Shown here piece by piece: positions 24,490 through 33,218 of a stretch of DNA of 64,000 nucleotides (position 1 is the stretch's first letter; every line of letters starts with the position of its first letter). The DNA comes from Intestinimonas butyriciproducens (GTDB taxonomy: Bacteria > Bacillota > Clostridia > Oscillospirales > Oscillospiraceae), in NCBI RefSeq assembly GCF_004154955.1, contig NZ_CP011524.1, positions 930,001-994,000 on the forward strand, written 5' to 3'. Below the pieces are notes generated by a model. The model made no database searches. It was not told where the DNA came from and saw only the letters and a program-made list of their open reading frames with translations. The translations under genes and the position numbers were made by a program.

Positions 24490-25239
24490 ATGAGAATTTA
24501 TCAAGAGGCGGATTATGCGGCCATGAGCCGCCGATGCGCCAATTTGATTTCGGCCGAGGTCATCCGAAAGCCGGACTGTGTGCTGGGGCTGGCCACCGGG
24601 TCCACTCCGGTGGGAATCTACCATCAGTTGGCCGAATGGAACCGGAAGGGCGATCTGAGCTTTTGGGACGTCATCACGGTAAACCTGGATGAATACAGAG
24701 GGCTCGCCCCTACCCATACCCAGAGCTATCGTGATTTCATGCAGAAAAACCTCTTCGACCACATCGATATCCGACAAGAGAACACCTATGTGCCCAATGG
24801 CATGGCGCAGGACCCGGAAGAGGAGTGCAGTCGGTACGACAGCATGCTCCGCGCGCTGGGCGGCACGGACCTCCAGCTCCTGGGCCTGGGGAGGAACGGA
24901 CACATCGGGTTTAACGAGCCGGGCCCCGCTTTTATCAAGGAAACCCATGTGGTGGAGCTGTCCCAGAGCACCATTGACGCCAACGCGCGCTTTTTTGAAA
25001 GTGCGGATGAGGTGCCGCGGCAGGCCATTACCATGGGCATCGGCTGTATCATGGAGGCACGCCGGGTGCTGGTGGCGGTGAGCGGTGAGGACAAAGCCGA
25101 GGCCGTCTACCGCTCTTTCTGCGGCCCGATCACACCGGAGGTACCCGGCTCCATCCTGCAGCTTCATGGCGACGTGGTCCTGGTGGGAGACCGGGCGGCG
25201 CTGTCCAGACTGCCAAACACCGGTGAGGAAGCGTGTTAA
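24490..25239 (+). CDS. nagB: Glucosamine-6-phosphate deaminase
   Basis: A 249-residue isomerase-deaminase that converts glucosamine 6-phosphate to fructose 6-phosphate and ammonia. Key segments are LATGSTPVG (phosphate loop), VNLDEYRG (catalytic Asp) and LGLGRNGHIGFNEPG (active-site His). ATG 24490 begins the family N-terminus MRIYQEADY; upstream in-frame codons run back into the permease gene and are not used. No nagA is adjacent. Length and motifs match monomer-type Firmicute NagB. Confidence 0.93.
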   Translation: MRIYQEADYAAMSRRCANLISAEVIRKPDCVLGLATGSTPVGIYHQLAEWNRKGDLSFWDVITVNLDEYRGLAPTHTQSYRDFMQKNLFDHIDIRQENTYVPNGMAQDPEEECSRYDSMLRALGGTDLQLLGLGRNGHIGFNEPGPAFIKETHVVELSQSTIDANARFFESADEVPRQAITMGIGCIMEARRVLVAVSGEDKAEAVYRSFCGPITPEVPGSILQLHGDVVLVGDRAALSRLPNTGEEAC

Positions 25240-25312
25240 TGACCGGAATGGGTGTCCCCCGCGGCTGACCGCGGTGACATAGAAAAAGGCCCCGGGCCCT
25301 TACTCCTACCTT

Positions 25313-25462
25313 ATAGGGGCACGGGAGCCGTAAAAAAGGAGGAGACCTAACCCGCCGGGCCGGCGGTGCGGCAGTGTGGAGACCTGTCGTAACGTCCGCG
25401 GAGCTATGCGCTCTGCGGGCGAGGGGGTACTTGCGGAGGCATTGCCCCTACGGCCTGTGTAC
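25313..25462. other. GC-rich stretch separating a strong ribosome binding site from the next start codon
   Basis: A strong site, aaaaaaggaggag (about 25332-25344), is followed by about 118 bases before the ATG of the ABC ATPase at 25463, which itself has no usable site. TAGGGGCA (about 25313-25321) and TGCCCCTA (about 25444-25451) form an 8-base inverted pair bracketing the region. This looks like insertion of a small element between site and start, but the left repeat also belongs to a local hairpin. Confidence 0.4.
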
Positions 25463-26581
<1,119 letters not shown>

Positions 26582-26642
26582 ACGGGAAAACGGCGATCGT
26601 GTCCCGCTGTTGTGTGAAATTTTGTGACATGAGCTCCCGATA

Positions 26643-26689
26643 AAAAAGGATGGCGCTCTGCCGGAAAAGGCGGAGCGCCATCCTTTTTA
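26643..26689 (+). terminator. Strong terminator after the sugar ATPase gene
   Basis: Twenty-base stem with one wobble pair (26643-26662 with 26669-26688) and T5 on the plus strand, A-rich on the other side. It can act in both directions. The 180 bases between it and the next gene show nothing I can assign. Confidence 0.88.
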
Positions 26690-26871
26690 CTGTGATTGGG
26701 GCAGGACAAAGACAAAACGCGCGTCGCCCCACATTCGGCGGGCACCCTCGCCTGAAAGCGGCGCATAGAGAGGGCAACACGACTAGGGGTGCAGGCCATG
26801 CCTATAAAACTCGTTTGGTGGGCGGCCTGAAGCAAGTCAACGCTCGGTTTTATCCGCTTCCAATGGGAAGA

Positions 26872-28311
26872 TTAGGAGGACTTGCCTGGGTCTATCCAAT
26901 GGGATTTCTCCATCATACCCATTCGGTCCAGCTTTTTATAGAGACCAGAACGTCCGATACCCGCATACCGGGCGGCTGCACGGATATTCCCGCCACAGGA
27001 TCTGAGCACACGGGTAAGATAGGCGCGCTGAAAACGCTCGGTAGCCGTTTGCAGAGAACTCTCCCAAAAATCCTCCGATAGGGCCATCTCCTCCCCGGCG
27101 CTAGCCGCGACGGTATGGGAGAAGCCCAGAATGTCACGGATATGCTGTTCCGTAATCATGTCCTCCGGTATAATGACAAATACACGCTCGACGACATTGC
27201 GCAGCTCACGGATATTTCCAGGCCAGTCATAGTTCTGAAGGGCAGCCAGTGCAGGCCCTGAAAATAATTTATGGGTGGAATATTTCTTGTTTAGCTGGCA
27301 CAAAAATTGGGTGGCCAGCACCGTAATGTCCTCATGCCGCTTTCTCAGCGGTGGGATGGTAATCGGAATTACATTTAGCCGATAGTAGAGATCCTCGCGG
27401 AAGGTGCCGTCTTCCATCATGAGACGCAGATCCCGGTTGGTGGCGGCTATGATCCGCACGTCCACCTTTTTGGGTTTGGAGCCCCCGACCCGTTGGACTT
27501 CGCCGGTAGCCAGTACCCGAAGCAGCTTGGCCTGCATAGGAAGGTTCAGTTCACCAATTTCATCCAGAAACAGGGTGCCGCCGTCCGCCAGTTCGAACAG
27601 GCCCCGCTTCCCCTCGTGGTTGGCCCCAGTAAAAGCCCCCCTTTCATACCCGAAAAACTCTGATTCCATCAGTTCCAACGGAATCGCCGCGCAGTTGACA
27701 GGTAAAAACAACCTCTGTGCTCGGTAGCTATTATTGTAAATAAAGCGAGCCATAATCTCTTTGCCGCTTCCAGATTCCCCATAGAGCATGACTGAGCTGT
27801 CCCGGTGGGCAGCATTTTTAGCCATGGAGAAGCACGTTTGGATTGTCGGGCTTTCCGCCACTATATGGGATTCAGACTGAAAATCCAGCAATTTATCAAC
27901 GGCCTGAGAGAAAGCGTTGTCTCTCTCTTCCAGGAATTTGATCCGTTCCGAAATGGATTTCTTCCCCTGCCCGTAGACCACCACCATGATCAGGTTTCCG
28001 CTGTCATCAAAAACAGGAGTGCCGGTAACAATGTTCTCTCGGTGACCAGGGTAGTAAACCCGGTCGGTCACGGGACACCTTCTTTCAATGACCTTAACCG
28101 ATACGGCGCCCTTGGTAATACCTGCATCCACCAAATCGTAGATCGTCATATGCAACAAATCTTCTGTAGCAAGGCCCAACGCTTGGGAGGACTCGTCATT
28201 GGAAAAAATGATCCGGCCCTCACCATCAGTTACAAAGATGGAGCCGTCACAGTGCTGTAGAATGGTGTGCAGCAATTCAATTTCTTTCTCTTTCTTACTT
28301 GTCCCTGACAT
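26872..28311 (-). CDS. Sigma-54-dependent transcriptional activator (PAS / AAA+ / Fis HTH)
   Basis: A 479-residue enhancer-binding protein. Residues about 13-125 form a PAS sensor (DGSIFVTDGEGRIIFSND), residues about 155-390 the AAA+ domain with Walker A GESGSGKE, the sigma-54 contact loop GAFTGA and Walker B GGTLFLDEIGEL, and the end is a Fis-type helix-turn-helix (NIRAAARYAGIGRSGLYKKL). ATG 28311 has AAGGAAGG upstream. It lies downstream of the three-gene unit it presumably activates through the -24/-12 promoter at 31502-31517. The PAS domain probably binds the inducing metabolite, which is unknown. Confidence 0.92.
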   Translation of the reverse strand: MSGTSKKEKEIELLHTILQHCDGSIFVTDGEGRIIFSNDESSQALGLATEDLLHMTIYDLVDAGITKGAVSVKVIERRCPVTDRVYYPGHRENIVTGTPVFDDSGNLIMVVVYGQGKKSISERIKFLEERDNAFSQAVDKLLDFQSESHIVAESPTIQTCFSMAKNAAHRDSSVMLYGESGSGKEIMARFIYNNSYRAQRLFLPVNCAAIPLELMESEFFGYERGAFTGANHEGKRGLFELADGGTLFLDEIGELNLPMQAKLLRVLATGEVQRVGGSKPKKVDVRIIAATNRDLRLMMEDGTFREDLYYRLNVIPITIPPLRKRHEDITVLATQFLCQLNKKYSTHKLFSGPALAALQNYDWPGNIRELRNVVERVFVIIPEDMITEQHIRDILGFSHTVAASAGEEMALSEDFWESSLQTATERFQRAYLTRVLRSCGGNIRAAARYAGIGRSGLYKKLDRMGMMEKSHWIDPGKSS

Positions 28312-28346
28312 CGCCAGCACCTTCCTTGCTACGATATAGTAATAAA

Positions 28347-28375
28347 ATAATATCATGAATCCTTTCTTATGTCAA
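28347..28375 (-). promoter_or_regulatory. Sigma-70-type promoter of the activator gene
   Basis: On the minus strand, TTGACA (28375-28370), 17-base spacer, TATTAT (28352-28347). The -35 box starts within the T tract of the preceding terminator. Confidence 0.8.
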
Positions 28376-28410
28376 AAAGCCAGGAGCCCGCAAAGCTCCC
28401 GGCTTTTTGA
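28374..28410 (-). terminator. Terminator of the SDR-lyase-permease operon
   Basis: AAAAAGCC.GGAGC arms pair around a short loop; on the minus strand the stem is followed by TTTTT, 18 bases past the permease stop. It isolates the operon from the regulator, which has its own promoter. Confidence 0.8.
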
Positions 28411-28427
28411 CTGTGGATTGGATACAG

Positions 28428-29729
28428 CTATAGACCGTACATGACAGTTGCCAACATGATGGAAATGATAAACACCAGACAAGTAATAACAACGGTGGTG
28501 ACAAAAATTTGCTTATAGGAGTCCTTGTGCGTCATTCCGCACAAGCCCAGCAACACAATAACGGCGCCGTTGTGGGGCAGGGAATCTAGACCAATGGCGG
28601 CCAAGGCACCTACCCGATGCAACACCTCGGCAGGTATGCCCAATGCCAGATACTGCTCGGACATAGCCTCCAAAGCGATGACCAAGCCGCCCGAACCGCT
28701 TCCAGCTGCGCCCGCTAGGATGGTGGTAGCCAGGGAGAAGGACACCAGTGGGGGAGCGTTCAGGGAGGTGAGAAGTTCACTGAGCACGGCGTAGCCTGTG
28801 CTGGCCCCTACCACAGCGCCATAGCCCACGATGGATCCAGTGAAAATTACTGCGTTGCCCGCATTTTGCACGGCAGCGGTGATGCATGCGCCGATATCCT
28901 TTTCCTTCAGTGTTTTGAAGGTGAGCACGGCGCAGACGATAGTGCCCACGAATACTGCCAGCAGGGCGGGAACTCGGAAAGCAATCAGAAGCACGATGAT
29001 AACCAGCATCGGGATAAAGGCAATCAAGGGGTGTATGTTCTCCCCTTCTTTTTTGGAAGCCTCAATGTCCCTCATGATGCTCTCGTCAGCCATAAAATGC
29101 TCGTTGTTCCTGTGGGCACGCTGGCCCTCCCAGTACATATAGATACAGGCAAGAGACAGGCCGATGATGCCACAAATGATGCCCAGCAATGGGGCGGCCA
29201 TGGCATCGGTGCCCAGATAGGGTTGGGGAATGATGTTCATCTGCTGGGTCGTACCGGGGAAGGCGGAGGCGGCAAAAGTGAAACAGCCGGCAGCAATAGC
29301 ACCGGGCAGCAAGCGTCGCGGCAGATCCGCCTCCTGAAACAAGGCTAGGGCGATGGGGTACAGGGTGAAAGCGATAACTAAGGAGGAGATTCCGCCATAG
29401 ACCAAGACGGCACCGGTGAGTACTACACCTACGATGGCAAACTTGGGGCCAAGAAGCTTGGCAAGAAATTTTGCGATGGAGGCGGCGGCACCGGTGACCT
29501 CCATCAGCTTGCCAAACAGAGCGCTGATAGCGAATAGAAGCAGAAAGTTTTTTACATAGTTAGCTGCCGAGGTCATAAAGGTGTCCGTCAGAGCCGTCAT
29601 CAGATTCTGACCGTCCAGCAGAGCCAACACCGCAGCCGCCAACACCGAAATTGCCACGATGTTGACCTTCTTAAAGGCCAAGACCACCACTAAGGCTAAA
29701 GTTAGGACAACCCACAGTATAGAAATCAA
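28428..29729 (-). CDS. GntP family permease
   Basis: A membrane protein of about 433 residues with 12 or so hydrophobic helices. It contains ALFGKLMEVTGAAASIAKFL (about 71-90) and, near the end, a GLDSLPHNGAVIVLLGLCG segment (about 370-390) characteristic of GntP-type proton symporters for gluconate and other hydroxy acids. I favour the TTG at 29729, spaced about 7 bases from AAAGGGGG, over a TTG at 29756. It follows the PEP-mutase-fold gene by about 50 bases and shares its operon. The substrate is probably the acid processed by the two enzymes. Confidence 0.85.
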   Translation of the reverse strand: MISILWVVLTLALVVVLAFKKVNIVAISVLAAAVLALLDGQNLMTALTDTFMTSAANYVKNFLLLFAISALFGKLMEVTGAAASIAKFLAKLLGPKFAIVGVVLTGAVLVYGGISSLVIAFTLYPIALALFQEADLPRRLLPGAIAAGCFTFAASAFPGTTQQMNIIPQPYLGTDAMAAPLLGIICGIIGLSLACIYMYWEGQRAHRNNEHFMADESIMRDIEASKKEGENIHPLIAFIPMLVIIVLLIAFRVPALLAVFVGTIVCAVLTFKTLKEKDIGACITAAVQNAGNAVIFTGSIVGYGAVVGASTGYAVLSELLTSLNAPPLVSFSLATTILAGAAGSGSGGLVIALEAMSEQYLALGIPAEVLHRVGALAAIGLDSLPHNGAVIVLLGLCGMTHKDSYKQIFVTTVVITCLVFIISIMLATVMYGL

Positions 29730-29777
29730 CTCAAAGCCCCCTTTTGTTATATTCAATGCAGCCTATATCCGACCTTC

Positions 29778-30653
29778 TCAACCGCCCAAATACATCTTTT
29801 CCCCGTGGTACTTGTCCATCTGATCGTAATACTTTTGGAGGGGCAGAAGCTTGAGCAGTTCATCCTCGTCAAACTTGGCGTCCACCTTGGTCATGTCGCG
29901 GGTTTCCGCAAACTGTTTCAGCGTGTTGCGGACAGCCGTAAAGGCGGCATAAATGGTGTTTGGCCAGTAGCAGGACAGGCATGCCCCCGCCTCGGTCTCC
30001 TGTGCAATAGAATCTTCAAATCTGATACAGGTGGTAACCACAGGGCCGTGGATGCGGTGGCGCCACTCCTTCATGCCTTGAATGGAGCCGGGGAAGGTGA
30101 TGAAGCAGGCGTCGGCTCCAGCGTCCAGATAGGCGTTGCAACGGTCAATGGTTTCCTCTAAGTCATTCTTCAGCCACAGGGCATCAGTGCGTGCGATGAT
30201 GACGAAATTGGGGTCCTTACGGGCCTCGCACATGGCTCTAATATGGTCACACATGACATCTTTAGACATGTCAACGGCACCGGTGGAGACATGCTTACCG
30301 ATGATTCCATCCTCCACCTGGATGCCGGATACCCCGGCGGACTCAAACTCATGAACCGTGCGCCAGATATTACCTGAGTGGAACCAGCCATTATCTACAT
30401 CGCATACGATGGGTAAATCCACTTCCTTGGCAATCTCATAGGCCAAGGGAAGCAGGTCTTTGAGCTGGACCAAGCCCACATCGGCCAAGAAGTACTGGGA
30501 GGCACCCGTGATAAAACTGCCAGTGTAGACAATGGGGAAGCCGGCCTGCTCAATGAGTTTTGCGCTGAGAACATCATAAGCCCCCATCATAGGTACGCAC
30601 TCCGGAGCGGCCATCAGTTCACGCAAACGAATTCTTTTATCATACATGTTCAT
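29778..30653 (-). CDS. Isocitrate lyase / PEP mutase superfamily protein
   Basis: A 291-residue TIM-barrel protein. The Mg-binding DVDNG (Asp85, Asp87), VEDG (Glu114, Asp115) and Lys120 identify the superfamily, which includes methylisocitrate lyase, 2,3-dimethylmalate lyase, oxaloacetate decarboxylase and phosphonopyruvate hydrolase. In lyases the Lys is followed by (K/R)CGH with a catalytic Cys; here the sequence reads KHVST, so Cys and His are missing. A C-C lyase of the standard mechanism is therefore doubtful. It lies between an SDR and a GntP permease under sigma-54 control. ATG 30653 is 9 bases from AGGAG. Confidence 0.85.
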   Translation of the reverse strand: MNMYDKRIRLRELMAAPECVPMMGAYDVLSAKLIEQAGFPIVYTGSFITGASQYFLADVGLVQLKDLLPLAYEIAKEVDLPIVCDVDNGWFHSGNIWRTVHEFESAGVSGIQVEDGIIGKHVSTGAVDMSKDVMCDHIRAMCEARKDPNFVIIARTDALWLKNDLEETIDRCNAYLDAGADACFITFPGSIQGMKEWRHRIHGPVVTTCIRFEDSIAQETEAGACLSCYWPNTIYAAFTAVRNTLKQFAETRDMTKVDAKFDEDELLKLLPLQKYYDQMDKYHGEKMYLGG

Positions 30654-30695
30654 ATAGCATTTCTCCTATCTCATTTTTCATGTCCGACGGCATAA

Positions 30696-31439
30696 TCAGC
30701 GCATCCCCATGCCGCCGTTGACATCAATGGTAGCGCCGGTGATGAAGTCGCTGTCACTGGAAGCCAGGAAAAGCGCGGCGGCAGCGACGTCCTTCACGTC
30801 GCCCAAGCGGTGAAGGGGCACGTTCAGGGACGCCTCGGCGGAACCCAGGGTTTCCGTCATGGCGGTCAGGATAGTACCGGGGGCGATACAATTACAGGTG
30901 ATATTATACTCGCCCACCTGTTTTGCCACGGCTTTTGCCCAGCAGATGACGCCGGCCTTGGATACCGGATAAGTGGCCTCGGTGAATACTCCGCCTACCT
31001 GGCCGGCCACGGAAGCCATGTTGATGATCTTGCCACTCCTATGGGCTTTCATTACCGGGATGACGCACTGGGTTCCATAAATGGCACCCATCAAGTCGAT
31101 GCCCAACACCTGTAGCCACCGCTCGGGAGAGATGTCCTCCACCGGACAGGCCGGAAGTGTGATCCCGGCGTTATTGACCAGAATATCCACGGTGCCAAAC
31201 TCCGCTACACAGGCATCCACCACGCATTGAAGATCCCCCTTTTCGGCGACGTTGCAGCATGCGGAGATCGCTTTTATTCCGGTGGAATGGGTAATCTCTG
31301 CGGCAAGGGCGGCCGCCTGCTCGGCAGCGAGATCCGCCAAGACGACATGGCAGCCCTCGCGGGCAAAGGTGCGGGAAATTTCTGCGCCGATCCCATTGGC
31401 GGCTCCGGTCACAATAGCGACTTTTTCCTTGAGTCTCAT
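30696..31439 (-). CDS. Short-chain dehydrogenase/reductase
   Basis: A 247-residue SDR. The cofactor loop TGAANGIGAEI (about residues 11-21), NNAG (about 89-92), a Ser in MASVAG (about 141-146) and YPVSKAG with the catalytic Tyr and Lys (about 157-163) are all present. An Asp follows the second strand (VVLADLA), which usually means NAD(H) preference. ATG 31439 has GGAGAGG upstream; the longer open frame would overlap the sigma-54 promoter. First gene of the operon, it probably oxidises or reduces a hydroxy acid that GntP imports. Confidence 0.9.
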   Translation of the reverse strand: MRLKEKVAIVTGAANGIGAEISRTFAREGCHVVLADLAAEQAAALAAEITHSTGIKAISACCNVAEKGDLQCVVDACVAEFGTVDILVNNAGITLPACPVEDISPERWLQVLGIDLMGAIYGTQCVIPVMKAHRSGKIINMASVAGQVGGVFTEATYPVSKAGVICWAKAVAKQVGEYNITCNCIAPGTILTAMTETLGSAEASLNVPLHRLGDVKDVAAAALFLASSDSDFITGATIDVNGGMGMR

Positions 31440-31501
31440 AAAATGCCTCTCCATTGATACATATTCGAGAACTTGTTGTAATGCATTACGTTTTATGACA
31501 A

Positions 31502-31517
31502 TGCAAGGGGCGTGCCA
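31502..31517 (-). promoter_or_regulatory. Sigma-54 (-24/-12) promoter
   Basis: On the minus strand, TGGCAC, a 5-base spacer and TTGCA match the sigma-54 consensus exactly. Transcription would start near 31490, about 50 bases before the SDR start. The sigma-54 activator gene lies at the end of the same locus. Confidence 0.88.
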
Positions 31518-31631
31518 AATGGAACGCCCAGGTGTCATAAACTGCGGCTACACTCTGCGCCGCAGCACATGGAAAAAATGACACAGAAAAATTTCATTTC
31601 AAGAGAGCTGCGCGATCGGTCCACGCACGGA

Positions 31632-31653
31632 TACAAAAGTGTCCACTTTTGTA
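31632..31653. promoter_or_regulatory. Upstream activator dyad for the sigma-54 activator
   Basis: TACAAAAGTG and CACTTTTGTA are exact inverted 10-base arms around a 2-base centre. They sit about 140-160 bases upstream of the expected start point, where enhancer-binding proteins with Fis domains bind. A second, wider inverted pair, GTGTCAT (31532-31538) and ATGACAC (31578-31584), lies in between. Confidence 0.65.
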
Positions 31654-31833
31654 GACTATGGGAACGCGGTGGACATTAGCTTTTCCAACTTGCAGGCCGG
31701 AGCGGCGCGTCCGATCTGACCGGAGCTTTCCGACACACGGCCCTCTCCGAGAAGGCACAGAGTATGGGGACGGCGTCCCGGAAAAGCCGCCGCGTCGGGG
31801 AATCCACCCCCTGCGCTTTCAACGAATTGAGCC

Positions 31834-31862
31834 TTGTCACGGGGCGCAAAACAGGTTAAAAT
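31834..31862 (+). promoter_or_regulatory. Promoter of the galK operon
   Basis: TTGTCA (31834-31839), 17-base spacer, TAAAAT (31857-31862), 72 bases before galK. Confidence 0.72.
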
Positions 31863-31934
31863 GTAAGAAACCGGATCGGAGCGCGCGGACGGTATGGAGG
31901 CGCGCCCGGGCCTTGAGAAGGGCGGAGTGAGAAA

Positions 31935-33218
31935 ATGAACGTACAGGAACTAAAGGCTGCACTGCACGCGGGGGCGTATGACAAGACTTTTCAAAGGCTG
32001 TATCCCGGCTGCTGGGAGGGGCAGCGGAAGAGGTATCTCCATATTGCGGAGAAATTCGGCGAACGCTTTGGCGGGGAGCGGCCGGTAGAACTCTATTCCG
32101 CACCGGGCCGCAGCGAGATCGGTGGCAACCACACCGACCACCAGCAGGGGCGGGTGCTGGCCGCCGCAGTGACGCTGGATGCGGTGGCCGTCTGCGCCAA
32201 AAATGACCGCAATGTGATCCGTATTTACTCGGAAGGCCACGGCGAAGAGCGCATCAACCTGGAAAAGCTGGAGATCGTACCCGCCGAGAACGGGACCACC
32301 GCCGCTCTGATCCGCGGCATTGCTGCCCGGCTCTACGAGCTGGACCTGCGGTTTGGAGGTTTTGACGCCTATGTGAGCTCCGATGTGCTGCCCGGCTCGG
32401 GGCTCTCCTCCTCCGCCGCCTATGAGGTGCTGGTGGGGACCATCCTCAACGGCCTTTATAATCATGGAAAAATGTCCCCGGTACTGATCGCCAAGGTGGG
32501 GCAGTTCGCTGAAAACGTCTACTTTGGAAAGCCCTCCGGGCTGATGGATCAGTGCGCCTCTGCGGTGGGAGATTTCTGCCTCATCGACTTCGCAGACCCC
32601 GGAACCCCGGTGGTGGAGTCCATTCCCTGCCGGCCCGCTGACTATGGCTACGCGCTGTGCCTCATCGACGCCGGGGGCAGCCATGCAGATCTCACCGACG
32701 AATATGCGGCCATTCCCCAGGAGATGTGCGCCGTGGCCAAATGCCTGGGGCAGGATGTGCTGGGCAGGACCAGCGAAGCGGAGTTTTATGCCCGCCTGGG
32801 TGAGCTCAGGGGAAAGGTGTCGGACCGGGCCCTTCTCCGGGCGATGCACTTCTATGGGGACAATCAGCGGGTGCTCCGCCAGGCAGCGGCGCTGAAAGAG
32901 GGGGATTTCCAGTGCTTCCTGGCCCTTGTGCGGGAGTCGGGGCGCTCCTCCATGGACCTTCTGCAAAACATCTATCCCGCCCATAAGGCGGAGGAGCGCA
33001 GCGTCTCCCTGGCGTTGGCCCTCTGTGCCCGCCTGCTGGAGAGAGACGGGGCCTGGCGGGTCCATGGCGGCGGGTTTGCCGGCACGGTGCAGGCCTTTGT
33101 GCCCGTGGCCAGCCTGGAGCGCTTCCGAAAGGAGATCGAGAAGGTGTTCGGAGCGGGCGCCTGTCATGTCCTGGCCGTCCGTCCGGCGGGCGGCGTCCCT
33201 GTGGAGGCGGAGGCATGA
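31935..33218 (+). CDS. galK: Galactokinase
   Basis: A 427-residue GHMP kinase that phosphorylates galactose at C1. The galactokinase signature GRSEIGGNHTDHQ (about residues 58-70), the ATP loop LPGSGLSSSAAYE (about 154-166) and C-terminal HGGGFAGTVQAF are clear. GGNHTDHQ in place of the more common GEHTDYN is a known variant in clostridia. galK overlaps galM by 4 bases (ATGA) and heads an operon that continues with a two-component system. galT and galE are not in the window. Confidence 0.92.
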   Translation: MNVQELKAALHAGAYDKTFQRLYPGCWEGQRKRYLHIAEKFGERFGGERPVELYSAPGRSEIGGNHTDHQQGRVLAAAVTLDAVAVCAKNDRNVIRIYSEGHGEERINLEKLEIVPAENGTTAALIRGIAARLYELDLRFGGFDAYVSSDVLPGSGLSSSAAYEVLVGTILNGLYNHGKMSPVLIAKVGQFAENVYFGKPSGLMDQCASAVGDFCLIDFADPGTPVVESIPCRPADYGYALCLIDAGGSHADLTDEYAAIPQEMCAVAKCLGQDVLGRTSEAEFYARLGELRGKVSDRALLRAMHFYGDNQRVLRQAAALKEGDFQCFLALVRESGRSSMDLLQNIYPAHKAEERSVSLALALCARLLERDGAWRVHGGGFAGTVQAFVPVASLERFRKEIEKVFGAGACHVLAVRPAGGVPVEAEA

